A stretch of DNA of 36,918 bases. Origin: Solirubrobacteraceae bacterium (GTDB lineage: Bacteria; Actinomycetota; Thermoleophilia; Solirubrobacterales; Solirubrobacteraceae). Below, in pieces: positions 1 through 8,343 of this stretch. Positions within the stretch are counted from its first letter, which is position 1. Each line of letters starts with the position of its first letter. The stretch is from positions 1 through 36,918 of the forward strand of contig JAUYGN010000073.1 of NCBI GenBank assembly GCA_030690545.1. The letters run 5' to 3'. A program made the position numbers and the translations under genes. The notes below the pieces were generated by a model. It was not told the DNA's origin. It did no database searches and worked only from the letters and a program-made list of their open reading frames with translations.

Positions 1-347
1 TAGGCGTCGATCGCCGGCGACGGCCAGGCGGTCGCGGCCGAGCGCAGCAGATGGGAGCCCAGCCGGCGGGCGGCCTCGCGCAGGACCGGGCTCGGGCAGC
101 GCGCCGCGTGCTCGCCGTCGAGCTGCGCGAGCGTCGCGTCGGTGTCGGCGTCGGCCGACGCGACGCGACGCGCGGCGACGCTCAGCCCAGCGTCGGCGCG
201 CGCGACGAGCCGCAGGCGCGCGCCGACGAACGCCGGCACGCCGTCGACCGCGAGCCCGTCGCCGACCGCCTGCTCGAGCCCGAGCGAGTGCGCGTAGCCG
301 CCGGCCGGGAAGCGCGAGTCGGCGAGCAGCAGGGCGACGGCGCTCAT
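1..347 (-). CDS. ureF: Urease accessory protein UreF (partial, cut by window edge)
   Basis: Reading leftward from an ATG at 347, the protein begins MSAVALLLADSRFPAGGYAH and continues SLGLEQAV. This is the characteristic UreF opening (LLxLADSxFPxGGFAHSxGLE). About 115 residues are visible before the window ends; full UreF is about 220 residues. UreF is known to work with UreD/UreH and UreG in delivering nickel and activating the apo-urease in the cytoplasm. It lies 68 bases after ureC on the same strand with no ureE between them, so it is probably part of the urease operon; ureG and ureD would be expected beyond the edge. No clear Shine-Dalgarno is visible upstream of the ATG. I chose this start because the family N-terminus begins there. 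Confidence 0.88.
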   Translation of the reverse strand, partial: MSAVALLLADSRFPAGGYAHSLGLEQAVGDGLAVDGVPAFVGARLRLVARADAGLSVAARRVASADADTDATLAQLDGEHAARCPSPVLREAARRLGSHLLRSAATAWPSPAIDA

Positions 348-415
348 CGCGCGCCGCCTCGCGTCAGGAGGCGGGGAGCGAGGGCGCGCGGCGACCGGGG
401 TACCGCGAGCGCCAT

Positions 416-2128
416 CTAGAACAGCTCGTAGCGCTGCGCGAGCGGCAGCTCGTCGACCGGTCGCGGCTCGATCTCCTCGCCGTCGACCCAGACCTTGAAC
501 GTGTCGGGCTCGACGCGGATCTCCGGGCAGGCGGCGTTCTGCGGCATGTCGGTCTTGCCGAGCGAGCGCGTGTCGGCGATCGCGACGATCTCGGACTCCA
601 GTCCGAGCTGCGCGACCGTGCCCTCCTGGACCGCGAGCGGCGCGACGAACGTCAGCGAGCTGCGCGCCGCGAGCCGACCGCGGCCGGCGAACATCGGTGC
701 GCTCAGCACGGGCTGCGGCGTTGGGATCGAGGCGTTCGGGTCGCCCATCGGCGCCCAGGCGATCGCGCCGCCCTTGATGACCAGGCGCGGGCGGATCGCG
801 AAGAACGCCGGATCCCAGAGGACGAGGTCGGCGAGCTTGCCGGCCTCGACGGAGCCGACGTGCGCGTCGAGCCCGTGCGCGATCGCGGGGCAGATCGTGT
901 ACTTCGCGACGTAGCGCTTCAGGCGCTCGTTGTCCGAGCCGGAGCCGGCGGGGGCGCCGCCGCCGAGGCGCGCCTTCATCGCGTGCGCCGTCTGCCACGT
1001 GCGGATGATCGTCTCGCCGACGCGGCCCATCGCCTGCGCGTCGGAGCCGATCATCGAGATCGCGCCGAGGTCGTGCAGGACGTCCTCGGCGGCGATCGTC
1101 GTCGCGCGGATGCGGCTCTCCGCGAACGCGAGGTCCTCGGCGATGCGCGGGTTGAGGTGATGGCAGACGATGAGCATGTCGAGGTGCTCGTCGATCGTGT
1201 TGACCGTGTGCGGGCGCGTCGGGTTCGTCGAGGACGGCAGCACGTTGGGCTGTGCGGCGAGCTCGATGATGTCCGGCGCATGGCCGCCGCCCGCGCCCTC
1301 GGTGTGGTATGCGTGAATCGTGCGGCCGGCGATCGCGGCGAGCGTCGACTGCAGATAGCCGGCCTCGTTGAGCGTGTCGGTGTGGATCGCGACCTGGACC
1401 CCGGTCTCGTCGGCGACGCGCAGGCAGGTGTCGATCGCCGCAGGGGTCGTGCCCCAGTCCTCGTGCAGCTTCATCCCGCCGGCGCCGGCGCGCAGCTGCT
1501 CGCGCAGTCCCTCCTCGGAGACGGTGTTGCCCTTGCCGAGCAGCACGACGTTGACCGGCAGCTCGTCGAGCGCGAGCAGCATCTCGCCGAGCGCGCGCGG
1601 GGAGGGGGTGCAGGTCGTCGCGCGCGTGCCCTCGCTGGGGCCGGTGCCGCCGCCGATCAGCGTCGTGACGCCGGCCGCGACGGCGGTGTCGACGATCTGC
1701 GGGCAGATGAAGTGGACGTGGCCGTCGATCCCGCCGGCCGTCAGGATGCGCCCCTCGCCGGCGATGATGTCCGTCGTCGGGCCGATCTCCAGCGCCGGGT
1801 GCACGCCGTCGGCGATGTCCGGGTTGCCGGCCTTGCCGAGCGCGACGATGCGCCCGTCCTTGATGCCGACGTCGCAGCGCACGACGCCCCAGTGGTCGAG
1901 CACGACGACGTTCGTGACGACGAGGTCGGGTGCGCCCTGTGCGGACGTCCTGGAGCCCTGCAGCATCGACTCGCGGATCGTCTTGCCGCCGCCGAAGACC
2001 GCCTCGTCGCCGCCGATGCAGCGGTCCTCCTCGACCTCGAGCCAGAGGTCGGTGTCGGCGAGCCGGAGCGCGTCGCCCGCGGTCGGCCCGTAGAGCGCGC
2101 CGTAGCGGTCGCGGCCGATCCGGCTCAT
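416..2128 (-). CDS. ureC: Urease alpha subunit UreC
   Basis: A 570-residue protein, the normal length for the catalytic subunit of urease, which hydrolyses urea to ammonia and carbamate in the cytoplasm. All active-site residues are recognisable: H137 and H139 in GHVHFICPQ, the lysine that becomes carbamylated (K220) and H222 in [10 protein letters not shown]249, H275 in [13 protein letters not shown], the mobile-flap C322/H323 in VCHHL, and D363 in [14 protein letters not shown]. The protein therefore looks fully functional. Its ATG overlaps the ureB stop by four bases (ATGA), indicating translational coupling. The gene order on this strand is ureA-ureB-ureC-ureF. Confidence 0.98.
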   Translation of the reverse strand: MSRIGRDRYGALYGPTAGDALRLADTDLWLEVEEDRCIGGDEAVFGGGKTIRESMLQGSRTSAQGAPDLVVTNVVVLDHWGVVRCDVGIKDGRIVALGKAGNPDIADGVHPALEIGPTTDIIAGEGRILTAGGIDGHVHFICPQIVDTAVAAGVTTLIGGGTGPSEGTRATTCTPSPRALGEMLLALDELPVNVVLLGKGNTVSEEGLREQLRAGAGGMKLHEDWGTTPAAIDTCLRVADETGVQVAIHTDTLNEAGYLQSTLAAIAGRTIHAYHTEGAGGGHAPDIIELAAQPNVLPSSTNPTRPHTVNTIDEHLDMLIVCHHLNPRIAEDLAFAESRIRATTIAAEDVLHDLGAISMIGSDAQAMGRVGETIIRTWQTAHAMKARLGGGAPAGSGSDNERLKRYVAKYTICPAIAHGLDAHVGSVEAGKLADLVLWDPAFFAIRPRLVIKGGAIAWAPMGDPNASIPTPQPVLSAPMFAGRGRLAARSSLTFVAPLAVQEGTVAQLGLESEIVAIADTRSLGKTDMPQNAACPEIRVEPDTFKVWVDGEEIEPRPVDELPLAQRYELF

Positions 2129-2421
2129 GGCTTGCCCAGCTGCAGGCCGGGCACCGTCTTCGTGCCGGCGAGCGCGACGAGCGCGACCGCGCGCGACGCG
2201 CCGGGCTCGAAGCGCAGCGACGTGCCGGCCGGGATGTCGAACCTGAAGCCCGTCGCCGCGCTGCGGTCGAGCTGCAGCGACGCGTTGACGTCGGCGACGT
2301 GGAAGTGCGAGCCGACCTGGATCGGCCGGTCGCCGGTGTTGAGGACCTCGAGCTCGATCGTCGCGCGCCCGGCGTTGAGCTCGACGTCGCCGGGCGCGGC
2401 GCGCAGCTCGCCGGGGATCAT
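2125..2421 (-). CDS. ureB: Urease beta subunit UreB
   Basis: A 98-residue protein starting [16 protein letters not shown], the conserved UreB opening, with the family block [19 protein letters not shown] in the middle and an arginine/valine-rich beta-strand segment at the end. UreB is a small structural subunit that packs around UreC in the urease complex. It is a separate gene here, as in actinobacterial and enterobacterial ureases, and is not fused to UreA. It overlaps ureC by four bases and follows ureA after a 49-base gap with no strong ribosome binding site. Confidence 0.96.
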   Translation of the reverse strand: MIPGELRAAPGDVELNAGRATIELEVLNTGDRPIQVGSHFHVADVNASLQLDRSAATGFRFDIPAGTSLRFEPGASRAVALVALAGTKTVPGLQLGKP

Positions 2422-2470
2422 CGGCGGCCTCGCGCGCGGGCGCGACGGGGCGCGTGACGCGCGGCGACGG

Positions 2471-2773
2471 TCATGCGACCGGCTCGTGCAGCGTCACGAG
2501 CTTGCGCCCGTCGCGGAACGTCGCCTCGACCTGGACCTCGGCGACCATCTCCGGCACGCCCTCCATGACGTCCGCGCGCGTCAGCACGCGCCGCCCGGCG
2601 TCCATCAGCTCGGCGACCGAGCGCCCGTCGCGCGCGCCCTCGATGACCCAGCACGACAGCAGCGCGACGGTCTCGGGGTGGTTGAGCCTCACGCCGCGCG
2701 CGAGCCGGTCGCGAGCGACCATGCCGGCCGTCGCGAGCAGCAGCTTGTCCTTGTCGGCGGGCGAGAGGCGCAC
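2471..2773 (-). CDS. ureA: Urease gamma subunit UreA
   Basis: A 100-residue protein (GTG start) beginning [13 protein letters not shown], with the family landmarks [15 protein letters not shown], the [14 protein letters not shown] segment and the terminal VTLHEPV. UreA is the smallest structural subunit of urease. It is the first gene of the leftward operon. A TAGCGT hexamer on the minus strand (2788-2783) would place transcription only a few bases before the GTG, so the message may be leaderless; this is inference. Confidence 0.96.
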   Translation of the reverse strand: MRLSPADKDKLLLATAGMVARDRLARGVRLNHPETVALLSCWVIEGARDGRSVAELMDAGRRVLTRADVMEGVPEMVAEVQVEATFRDGRKLVTLHEPVA

Positions 2774-2889
2774 TGGATCGCCACGCTAGCCGCGCGCGGG
2801 TGCGCTGACCTTGGGCCGGGTGGCGAAACCTTGCGGTCCGCGACCGGCCGGTTGGCTAAACCCTGATCAGCGTGGAGAGGGTCGCCGCG

Positions 2890-3963
2890 TCAGGCTGCGC
2901 GCAGGGCGGCGGCTGCCGCGCGGACACCGGCCTCGAGGCCGCCAGGGTGCGCGTAGGCGCCCGAGCCGAGCATCACGAGCAACGGCGCGCCGCCCGCCCG
3001 GCGCGCTTGCTCGGCGACGCCGTCCGGCGTGAGCGCTCCGCCGACGACAGGGATCGCCGCCGGCGCTCGCCCGCACGGGCCGCGGATCGCGTCGATGCTC
3101 GCGCGCACCTCGTCGTCGCCGTCGAACAGCGAGCCGCCGAAGCCGCCCGCCGCCACCCAGTCGGCGCCGCACAGGCGCACGAGCTGCGCGAGCACCGCGC
3201 TCGTGGCGCCGAAGCGCGCGCTTCTGGCCAGCGGCCCCGAGCCCGCGCGATGGGCGTAGATCGGCACGCCGAGATCGGCGTCGCGCAGCGCGATCAGCGC
3301 GTCGAGGCCCTGCGCGAACGGCGCGAGCATGACGCCTGTGGCGCCGAGCTCGACGACGCGCCGCGCCCGCTCCAGCAGCGTCGCCGACGGACCGGTGACG
3401 TTGGGGCAGTAGATCGTGCCGTCGTCGAGGACCGTCGCGACGGCGGCGACGCGTTCGTAGAGCGGGCACGACGGCGGGTCGCCGAGGATCTCGTCGTCCT
3501 TGACGAGGTCGGCGCCGCCGGCGACCGCGGCCCCGACGGCGCGGGCGACGTCGGCGGCAGCGAGCCCGAGCGGCGGCTTGACGATCACGCCCAGCGACGC
3601 CGCCGCGCCCTGGTCGCGCGGGGCGATGCCCGCGGCTCCGAAGCGCGGGCCCGGCAGCAGGCCGTCGGGCAGCCGCAGGTCGACGAGGCGACAGCGGCTG
3701 AAGACGGCGAGCTCCATCGCCTCGCCGGCGACGATCGCGCTCAGCAGCAGCGCCGCGCTGCGGCCCCAGTTGACGGCGGGGAAGTCGACGGTCACGCGGC
3801 CGTCGTGCTCTGCGACGAAGCGTCCGCCGGTCGGATCGTCGGCGGGACCGGAGGCGCGTCGCAGCAGCGTGTCGACGTCGACGGGGTCGAGTTCGAAGGC
3901 CGCCCTGATTGTGCCGGGCGGCAGGCTGTCGGACTGGGCCGGCGCTAGCGGTCCGGCTTCCAT
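2890..3963 (-). CDS. RuBisCO-like protein (form IV large-subunit homologue)
   Basis: A 357-residue protein with the two-domain layout of the RuBisCO large subunit: a short N-terminal alpha/beta domain (about 1-110) and a TIM barrel. The metal-site cluster is intact: K155, D157 and E158 in ADLVKDDEILGD correspond to the carbamylated Lys201 and its acidic partners, K129 in GVIVKPPLGL corresponds to Lys175, and H238 lies in IYAHRAG. The usual loop-6 lysine is absent (the region reads VVGGALTPDG) and the second lysine of KPK is proline, so CO2 fixation is not expected. Known relatives act as enolases/isomerases or decarboxylases in methionine salvage and sugar-acid pathways. No partner of such a pathway is seen here, so the reaction is unknown. 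The N-terminal domain is shorter than in most relatives. The ATG overlaps the end of the upstream redoxin gene, so the two are probably co-translated. Confidence 0.88.
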   Translation of the reverse strand: MEAGPLAPAQSDSLPPGTIRAAFELDPVDVDTLLRRASGPADDPTGGRFVAEHDGRVTVDFPAVNWGRSAALLLSAIVAGEAMELAVFSRCRLVDLRLPDGLLPGPRFGAAGIAPRDQGAAASLGVIVKPPLGLAAADVARAVGAAVAGGADLVKDDEILGDPPSCPLYERVAAVATVLDDGTIYCPNVTGPSATLLERARRVVELGATGVMLAPFAQGLDALIALRDADLGVPIYAHRAGSGPLARSARFGATSAVLAQLVRLCGADWVAAGGFGGSLFDGDDEVRASIDAIRGPCGRAPAAIPVVGGALTPDGVAEQARRAGGAPLLVMLGSGAYAHPGGLEAGVRAAAAALRAA

Positions 3964-4481
3964 TTGACCGAGCAGCCGCGTGGGCGCGTGTCGGCGATTG
4001 CGGGCTCGTCGCCGGCGAGCACGGCGTCGAGCGCGTCGCGCAGGTAGCGCGCGTCCTGCGACGGGTCCTCGTGGTCGGCGTCGGGCGCGCCGCGGTAGCG
4101 CAGGCGCTGCTCGCCGTCGAGCACGAAGACGTGCGGCGTGACCTGCGCGCCGAGCGCGGTCGCGACCGCTTGGGACTCGTCGTGGAGGTAGGGGATCGGC
4201 CAGTGCTGGTCGTCGACGAAGCGCTTCATCGCCGCAGGCGAGTCGGCCGGGTAGCGCGCGGCGTCGTTGGCGCCGATCGCCAGGAAGCGCACGTCGCGCG
4301 GCGCGTAGTCCTCGGCGACGGCGCGCAGGCGCGGGTTCCATGCGACCACGTACGGGCAGTGGTTGCAGGTCACCACGATCACCGTCGCCTGCGGCGCGGG
4401 GTCGGCGGGCGCGGCGTGGCTCATACCTTCGGTGTCGGTCAGCGTGAAGGCCGGCACGGGGTCGCCGAGTTCGAAGCTCAT
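3945..4481 (-). CDS. Thioredoxin-fold peroxiredoxin-like protein
   Basis: About 178 residues starting MSFELGDPVPAFTLTDTEG, an AhpC/TSA-type opening, followed by the redox motif VTCNHCPYV (a CxxC pair), a central FLAIGAND strand and the cis-proline strand QVTPHVFVLDGEQ. This architecture is that of the thioredoxin-family 'redoxin' proteins in which CNHCPY replaces the single peroxidatic cysteine of typical peroxiredoxins. A likely role is cytoplasmic thiol-disulfide or peroxide chemistry; the substrate is unknown. I place the start at 4481 and not at an in-frame upstream codon at 4520, because homology begins there and 4520 would reach almost to the divergent tRNA gene. The stop lies inside the start of the RuBisCO-like gene. 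Confidence 0.85.
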   Translation of the reverse strand: MSFELGDPVPAFTLTDTEGMSHAAPADPAPQATVIVVTCNHCPYVVAWNPRLRAVAEDYAPRDVRFLAIGANDAARYPADSPAAMKRFVDDQHWPIPYLHDESQAVATALGAQVTPHVFVLDGEQRLRYRGAPDADHEDPSQDARYLRDALDAVLAGDEPAIADTRPRGCSVKWKPDR

Positions 4482-4528
4482 GGACGGATGATCGCAGGAC
4501 CCCGCCGGTGCTAGATTCAAGTCCGCGC

Positions 4529-4602
4529 GGTGGGCGTAGCTCAGCTGGTAGAGCTCCTGGTTGTGGTCCAGGCGGTCGCGGGTTCAAGTCCCGTCGCTCA
4601 CC
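4529..4602 (+). tRNA. tRNA-His (anticodon GTG)
   Basis: The acceptor strand GTGGGCG (4530-4536) pairs with CGCTCAC (4595-4601). The preceding G at 4529 opposite C4602 is the extra G-1 typical of tRNA-His. The D arm, the anticodon stem CCTGG/CCAGG with loop TTGTGGT (anticodon 4563-4565) and a T arm with loop TTCAAGT are all present. The bases after the discriminator read CTC, so CCA is not encoded and must be added post-transcriptionally. A TAGATT hexamer at 4512-4517 is a plausible -10 element. Confidence 0.95.
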
Positions 4603-4680
4603 CTCACGCCGAAGCTCTTGCAAGTCGGACGTTCGAGGCGCTGGGGTGGCGGCGGATCCGGGGTGATCTCGAAGCCCTCA

Positions 4681-5112
4681 TCAGTGACCGTCGGGGTGGC
4701 GGGCCGGGCGCCCGGCCCGCATCGTGTCGATGATCCTGCCGTCCGGATGACGCAGGTAGGCGACATGCGACTCGTCCTTCCAGACGGGAGCTGGCAGCCC
4801 GGCGTACAAGATCAGGTCGCCGCCGGGCGTGAGCTGGCTCGTGCCGTCCCCGCTGTAGACGTAGGCGGTCTGGCCGGCGACCATCTCGCCCTCCGGAAAC
4901 GAGTACACGTGCTCGTGCTGCTGCCCGCTGCAGTCCGTCAGGTCGAGCCCCGTCACGGGCACCGGCTCGGCGCCGTCGTTGACGACCTCGACGTACTCGC
5001 TGGGGGAACCGGATCCGCCCTGCACGACCGCGCAGATGTGCAGGCCCATCCCCTTGGGGCGCTCGCGACGGGCATGCAGCGGGACGTCGGTGCCGAGCCA
5101 TTCTCCGGACAC
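4681..5112 (-). CDS. Lamin-tail-domain (LTD) protein
   Basis: About 143 residues from a GTG at 5112. The core fits the bacterial lamin-tail domain, an immunoglobulin-like fold: EYVEVVNDGAEPVPVTG, then LDLTDCSGQQ, YSFPEGEMVAGQ, an AYVYSGDG strand, VWKDESHVAYL and a final DGRIIDT. LTD modules usually sit on secreted or nuclease-linked proteins, but no signal peptide is visible here and the domain stands almost alone. Alternative starts are possible, since the domain itself begins only at the internal Met 21 codons later. The last codons lie within a 22-base perfect GC palindrome. The function is unknown. Confidence 0.72.
   Translation of the reverse strand: MSGEWLGTDVPLHARRERPKGMGLHICAVVQGGSGSPSEYVEVVNDGAEPVPVTGLDLTDCSGQQHEHVYSFPEGEMVAGQTAYVYSGDGTSQLTPGGDLILYAGLPAPVWKDESHVAYLRHPDGRIIDTMRAGRPARHPDGH
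4699..4720. repeat. 22-bp perfect GC palindrome
   Basis: Bases 4699-4720 read GCGGGCCGGGC followed by its exact reverse complement. The palindrome lies inside the last codons of the LTD gene and 97 bases downstream of the tRNA-His gene. It could fold as a strong hairpin in transcripts from either strand and so act as a terminator for the tRNA. No T-tract follows, so this is only a possibility. Confidence 0.6.
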
Positions 5113-5185
5113 GCACGCAGGATATGCGCGCGACCCGGACGTGGTCGAGCTCGCCGACGGCCGTCGGACGGCAGCAGCGGGCCCG

Positions 5186-6652
5186 CTACGCCGCCGTGGG
5201 CGGTCCGAACCAGGTGGCCAGCGCGTCGGCGAGGCCGAGGTCGGTTCCGTCACCGACCCAGGCGACGTAGCCGTCCGGGCGCACCAGCACGGCGCTGGGA
5301 GCGCTGACCGCGCCGAGCACCGGGAGCTCCCACTCGCCCTCGTAGCGCGCGTCGATCAGCCGGACGCGGTCGGCCCATGGAGCGACGTCGAAGCCGCCGG
5401 GCTCGCCGAGGTTCAGCAGCACCGGCTTGGCACCATGCAGCAGCTCAAAGACTCGGAGCGGGCCGTCGGCGGTCACGAGGTCCAGGTCGGGCATGCGGCG
5501 TCCGAGCAGCGGATGCCCCTCGCCGAGGTCGTAGTGGACGTCCAGCCCGCAGCGGATCCCGGCGAGCCGCTTGCGCGGCTCGTCCATGCCCGCGAGCTCC
5601 GACACCATGTCGACGAGGGCCTGCATGCGGTCGTCGCGGCGCTGGAGCACGCCCAGCGCCATCGTGTGCCGAAGGACGCGGGCAGCGACCGGATGACGCT
5701 CGGCGTGGTACGTGTCCAGGAGGCTCTCCGGGGAGGTCCCATCGACCACCTGCGCGAGCTTCCAGCCGAGATTCACGGCATCCTGCACGCCGAGGCTGAG
5801 GCCCTGGCCGCCCGCGGGGTAGTGCACGTGCGCCGCGTCGCCGGCGAGCAGGACTCGTCCCGCGCGGTAGGTCGCCGCCTGACGCGTCGTATCGGTGAAC
5901 CTGGAGATCCACGTCGGACTGTGGATCCCGAAGTCGGTGCCGTACACGGCGACCAGCGCCTCGCTCAGATCGCGCAGGGTGGCCTCGCCACCGGACCCGA
6001 GCCGCTGCTCGGTCGTGACGACTCGGAACGTCCTGCCGTCCTGCATCCGGCTGAGGGCGTGGATGCCGGTGGCGTCGTGTCGGACGCCGTGCGGCGGCTC
6101 CTCGGTCAGCTCGACCTCGGCGATCAGGTTGCTCCGCGTCGGATCCCACCCCGGGAACTCGATGCCGGCCGCCTTGCGGATCACGCTGCGTCCCCCGTCG
6201 CACCCGACGAGATACCGCGCCCGCAGCGGCTCGCCGTCGGACAGCTCGACGTCGACCCCGGTGCCGTCCTGCGCGAACCCCGCGACCTCGCGTCCGTAGT
6301 GGATCCGCACCGGCAGCTCGGCGAGCCAGGCGGCCATGATCCGCTCGATCTGGTTCTGCCAGATCCCGAGGAAGTACGGATGGCGCGTCGGGAAGTCGCT
6401 CGTGTCCAGCACGTTCGTGCCGAACGGCATGGCTCGATGCACCTGGCCCTCGGCGAGGAACCGATCGGCGACGCCACGCTGATCGAGCACCTCGATCGTC
6501 CGTGAGTTGAAGCCGCCGGCCCGTGATCCGGCGAGCACGTGATCGGGACGCCGCTCGACGACCGCGACGTCGACGCCCGCCAGCGCCAGCTCAGCCGCCA
6601 GCATCATCCCCGCCGGACCTCCTCCGGCGATCACCACAGCATGCCCGGTCAT
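5186..6652 (-). CDS. Class A FAD-dependent monooxygenase (rifampicin-monooxygenase-like)
   Basis: A 488-residue flavoprotein hydroxylase of the PheA/TfdB family. It has the N-terminal GxGxxG dinucleotide site (AVVIAGGGPAGMMLA), the GFNSRTIEVLDQRG segment, a DG motif (LVGCDGGRS), the FAD ribityl site GDAAHVHYPAGGQGLSLG, and a C-terminal thioredoxin-like domain ending with VRPDGYVAWVGDG. Relatives use NAD(P)H and O2 to hydroxylate aromatic rings. The length, the FNSRTIEVLDQRG block and the C-terminal domain resemble the Rox rifampicin-inactivating enzymes, but a polyketide or phenol hydroxylase cannot be excluded. The gene stands alone on this strand, and the catabolic genes begin 12 kb away. 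Confidence 0.87.
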   Translation of the reverse strand: MTGHAVVIAGGGPAGMMLAAELALAGVDVAVVERRPDHVLAGSRAGGFNSRTIEVLDQRGVADRFLAEGQVHRAMPFGTNVLDTSDFPTRHPYFLGIWQNQIERIMAAWLAELPVRIHYGREVAGFAQDGTGVDVELSDGEPLRARYLVGCDGGRSVIRKAAGIEFPGWDPTRSNLIAEVELTEEPPHGVRHDATGIHALSRMQDGRTFRVVTTEQRLGSGGEATLRDLSEALVAVYGTDFGIHSPTWISRFTDTTRQAATYRAGRVLLAGDAAHVHYPAGGQGLSLGVQDAVNLGWKLAQVVDGTSPESLLDTYHAERHPVAARVLRHTMALGVLQRRDDRMQALVDMVSELAGMDEPRKRLAGIRCGLDVHYDLGEGHPLLGRRMPDLDLVTADGPLRVFELLHGAKPVLLNLGEPGGFDVAPWADRVRLIDARYEGEWELPVLGAVSAPSAVLVRPDGYVAWVGDGTDLGLADALATWFGPPTAA

Positions 6653-7054
6653 CGCCGCCCTCCCGTCGGATACGTCGAGAACATCGCCCGCATTCGCTGC
6701 TCCTTTCCGTGGGCCTCCTGGCTTGCGGCGGGCGATTATGCGGCACGAATCACGGTCTCATGAGCGCCTCGAATCAGGTATACATTGGACATGGCGAGGA
6801 GGGAGTAGCCGCCCCCGACCTGCGCAACTGCCGCCTGGCGGTGCCGCGACCGATGCCGATCAGCCGACGTTGACGCAGACCGCCTGCGCCCTGACCGTTG
6901 GCGTCGGTTACGGCGCGGTTCTTGATCTGGGTCGTGCCCGACGCGACGTGTCGTCGGCGCCGACTCGAGTGAATGCGTTGGGTCGCCGATGCGTCAGATG
7001 GCCGTGCCCATGGCCGTGCCAGCGACGGATCGCCGGCCGGCCTGGGTCCTCCGG
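6653..7054. other. Intergenic stretch with possible half operator and gene remnant
   Basis: About 400 bases without a convincing intact gene. The part near 6720-6729 contains GGCTTGCGGC (see findings). On the minus strand around 6950-6898 a short translated stretch, SGTTQIKNRAVTDAN, resembles the GTxQLKNxAV segment common in actinobacterial secreted proteins, but it has no frame long enough to be functional. It may be a decayed remnant or chance. Confidence 0.4.
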
Positions 7055-8107
7055 TCAGCGCAGACGCAGCTGGACGGTGGTCGTCTTCGGACGGCGATCG
7101 GGGTCGAGCTCGGTGGCGATCGCCTGCGCTCGGCCGCGGTAGCGGCGGTTGAGCTGGACGCGCACGTCGCTCGTGCCGCCGCGACGGACGCGATAGGTGG
7201 CGGAGCCGAGCGTCCGCGTGCCGGTCGCGCCGGTGCGTAGGGACAGGCTTCCGGCGCACTGCCTGGGGGCGTTGCCGGGGCAGCGCAGGCGGATCGTGGC
7301 GCGGTTGCCGAGCACCCGGACGTTGCGCGAGGCGATCCCGATCACCGGGTGCTGGCCGACCGGCGCCCGCTCGATGATGCGGCAGTTCTGCGGCTGGGTG
7401 ACCTGATCGGTGAGGTCGATGCGGACGTGGGTGCGGATCCCGGGGCCGCAGCGGACCGTGTCACGGGAGCCGTCGACCGTGCTGATGAAGTCGGCGCCGG
7501 TGCGCCCGATGATCACGTTCGTGCCCAGCGCCCCGATGTTGCTGTCGGCGATCACGCGGTTGTCACCGCCGACGACGTCTACGCGGGTGCTGACCGCGGC
7601 GTGGAGGATGATCTCGTCGTTGCCGCGCCCGCCCCAGATGCGCCCGCCGTTCCACAGGCCGGCGCCCTGCAAGCCGAACACCGTGGCCTTGTTGCGCACC
7701 GACGGGCTGCCGAAGCTCTCGTTCTGCCCGCCCCCGAGGAGGATCGTGTAGGTCCGCCGCGCCGGGGGCGCGCAGACGGCGAACGACGAGGGCGGGAGCG
7801 CCGCGCACGGCGCGGCGGCCTGCGGCGGGCGGGCCAGGTCCCCGACCTGCGCGCAGACGTTCTGCGGGATACCGTGGCAGGCGGAGTCGGTATAGCCGAG
7901 GATCATCGACACCTCGTTGCGCGCGTTGGGGTCTCCGAAGAACGTCGTGCCGCCGGGGACGAGGGCGGTGTTGAACGAGCCGGGCGGAATGTCCTGGAAG
8001 ATGGCCCCGGCCGACGCTGCGCTCGGCGCTGCGGCGGCGATCGCGGCGGCGCCGAGCAGCGCGGGCAGCAGCCGCCGCGGTGCGAGTGTGGACGTGAGCC
8101 TGGGCAA
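7055..8107 (-). CDS. Secreted protein with RTX-like GxGND segments
   Basis: A 350-residue protein from a TTG start, chosen because a perfect AAGGAGG (8114-8120) sits six bases upstream and a Sec signal peptide follows directly: basic RR, a long Ala/Leu core, then AAPSAASA before GAIFQD. The middle contains IWGGRGNDEI, GRTGADFIST and DTVRCGPG, which resemble hemolysin-type calcium-binding repeats but are few and irregular. The last roughly 90 residues (from NVRVLGNRATIRLRCPG) look like the Ig-like beta domain at the ends of many actinobacterial exported proteins. Paired cysteines suggest disulfides. It is presumably an exported surface or extracellular protein; no enzymatic motif is seen. Confidence 0.75.
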   Translation of the reverse strand: MPRLTSTLAPRRLLPALLGAAAIAAAAPSAASAGAIFQDIPPGSFNTALVPGGTTFFGDPNARNEVSMILGYTDSACHGIPQNVCAQVGDLARPPQAAAPCAALPPSSFAVCAPPARRTYTILLGGGQNESFGSPSVRNKATVFGLQGAGLWNGGRIWGGRGNDEIILHAAVSTRVDVVGGDNRVIADSNIGALGTNVIIGRTGADFISTVDGSRDTVRCGPGIRTHVRIDLTDQVTQPQNCRIIERAPVGQHPVIGIASRNVRVLGNRATIRLRCPGNAPRQCAGSLSLRTGATGTRTLGSATYRVRRGGTSDVRVQLNRRYRGRAQAIATELDPDRRPKTTTVQLRLR

Positions 8108-8113
8108 CGGGGG

Positions 8114-8120
8114 CCTCCTT
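8114..8120 (-). promoter_or_regulatory. Shine-Dalgarno AAGGAGG that fixes a TTG start
   Basis: The minus strand carries a perfect AAGGAGG six bases before the TTG at 8107. The in-frame upstream ATG at 8230 would put 41 non-signal-like residues before the signal peptide, so the TTG is preferred. Confidence 0.8.
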
Positions 8121-8343
8121 GTGACACGTGTGCGGTGGACCGAGGGGGTCGAGGGCCGACCTCCTGCACTTCCACCGACGCCGCGAGGTCGCGGAAGGTT
8201 CCCGTCGTCAGTCAGACCGGGGAGAACCACGACCCAGGCGGCGAGCGCCCTGACTCACCACCCGCGTGCGGACCGAGCGTTCCGTGGTCGCCGGGCCGCG
8301 GCGGAACGACCGCAGGCACGACCCGGCCCGGATCGCGCCCGAG

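Noticed and set aside
860-2866. Long plus-strand open frame opposite the urease genes
   Set aside because: It is rich in Arg/Ala/Asp/Val without any domain pattern and lies antisense to intact ureA, ureB and ureC; long antisense frames are expected at this GC content.
2890-3963. A genuine CO2-fixing RuBisCO
   Set aside because: The loop-6 lysine and the second lysine of KPK are missing, the protein is short, and there is no small subunit or phosphoribulokinase nearby.
3964-4623. Upstream extension of the RuBisCO-like protein frame to 4623
   Set aside because: The extension is an Arg/Pro/Ala-rich shadow antisense to the tRNA and out of frame with the redoxin gene; RLP homology begins at the ATG at 3963.
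5186-6652. FAD monooxygenase as part of the catabolic island
   Set aside because: It is 12 kb away from the island, lacks the repeated dyad upstream, and unrelated genes intervene.
8285-8335. Inverted repeat CCGGGCC...GGCCCGG after selO as a terminator
   Set aside because: The loop is about 27 bases, there is no T-tract, and such GC repeats are expected by chance in this DNA.
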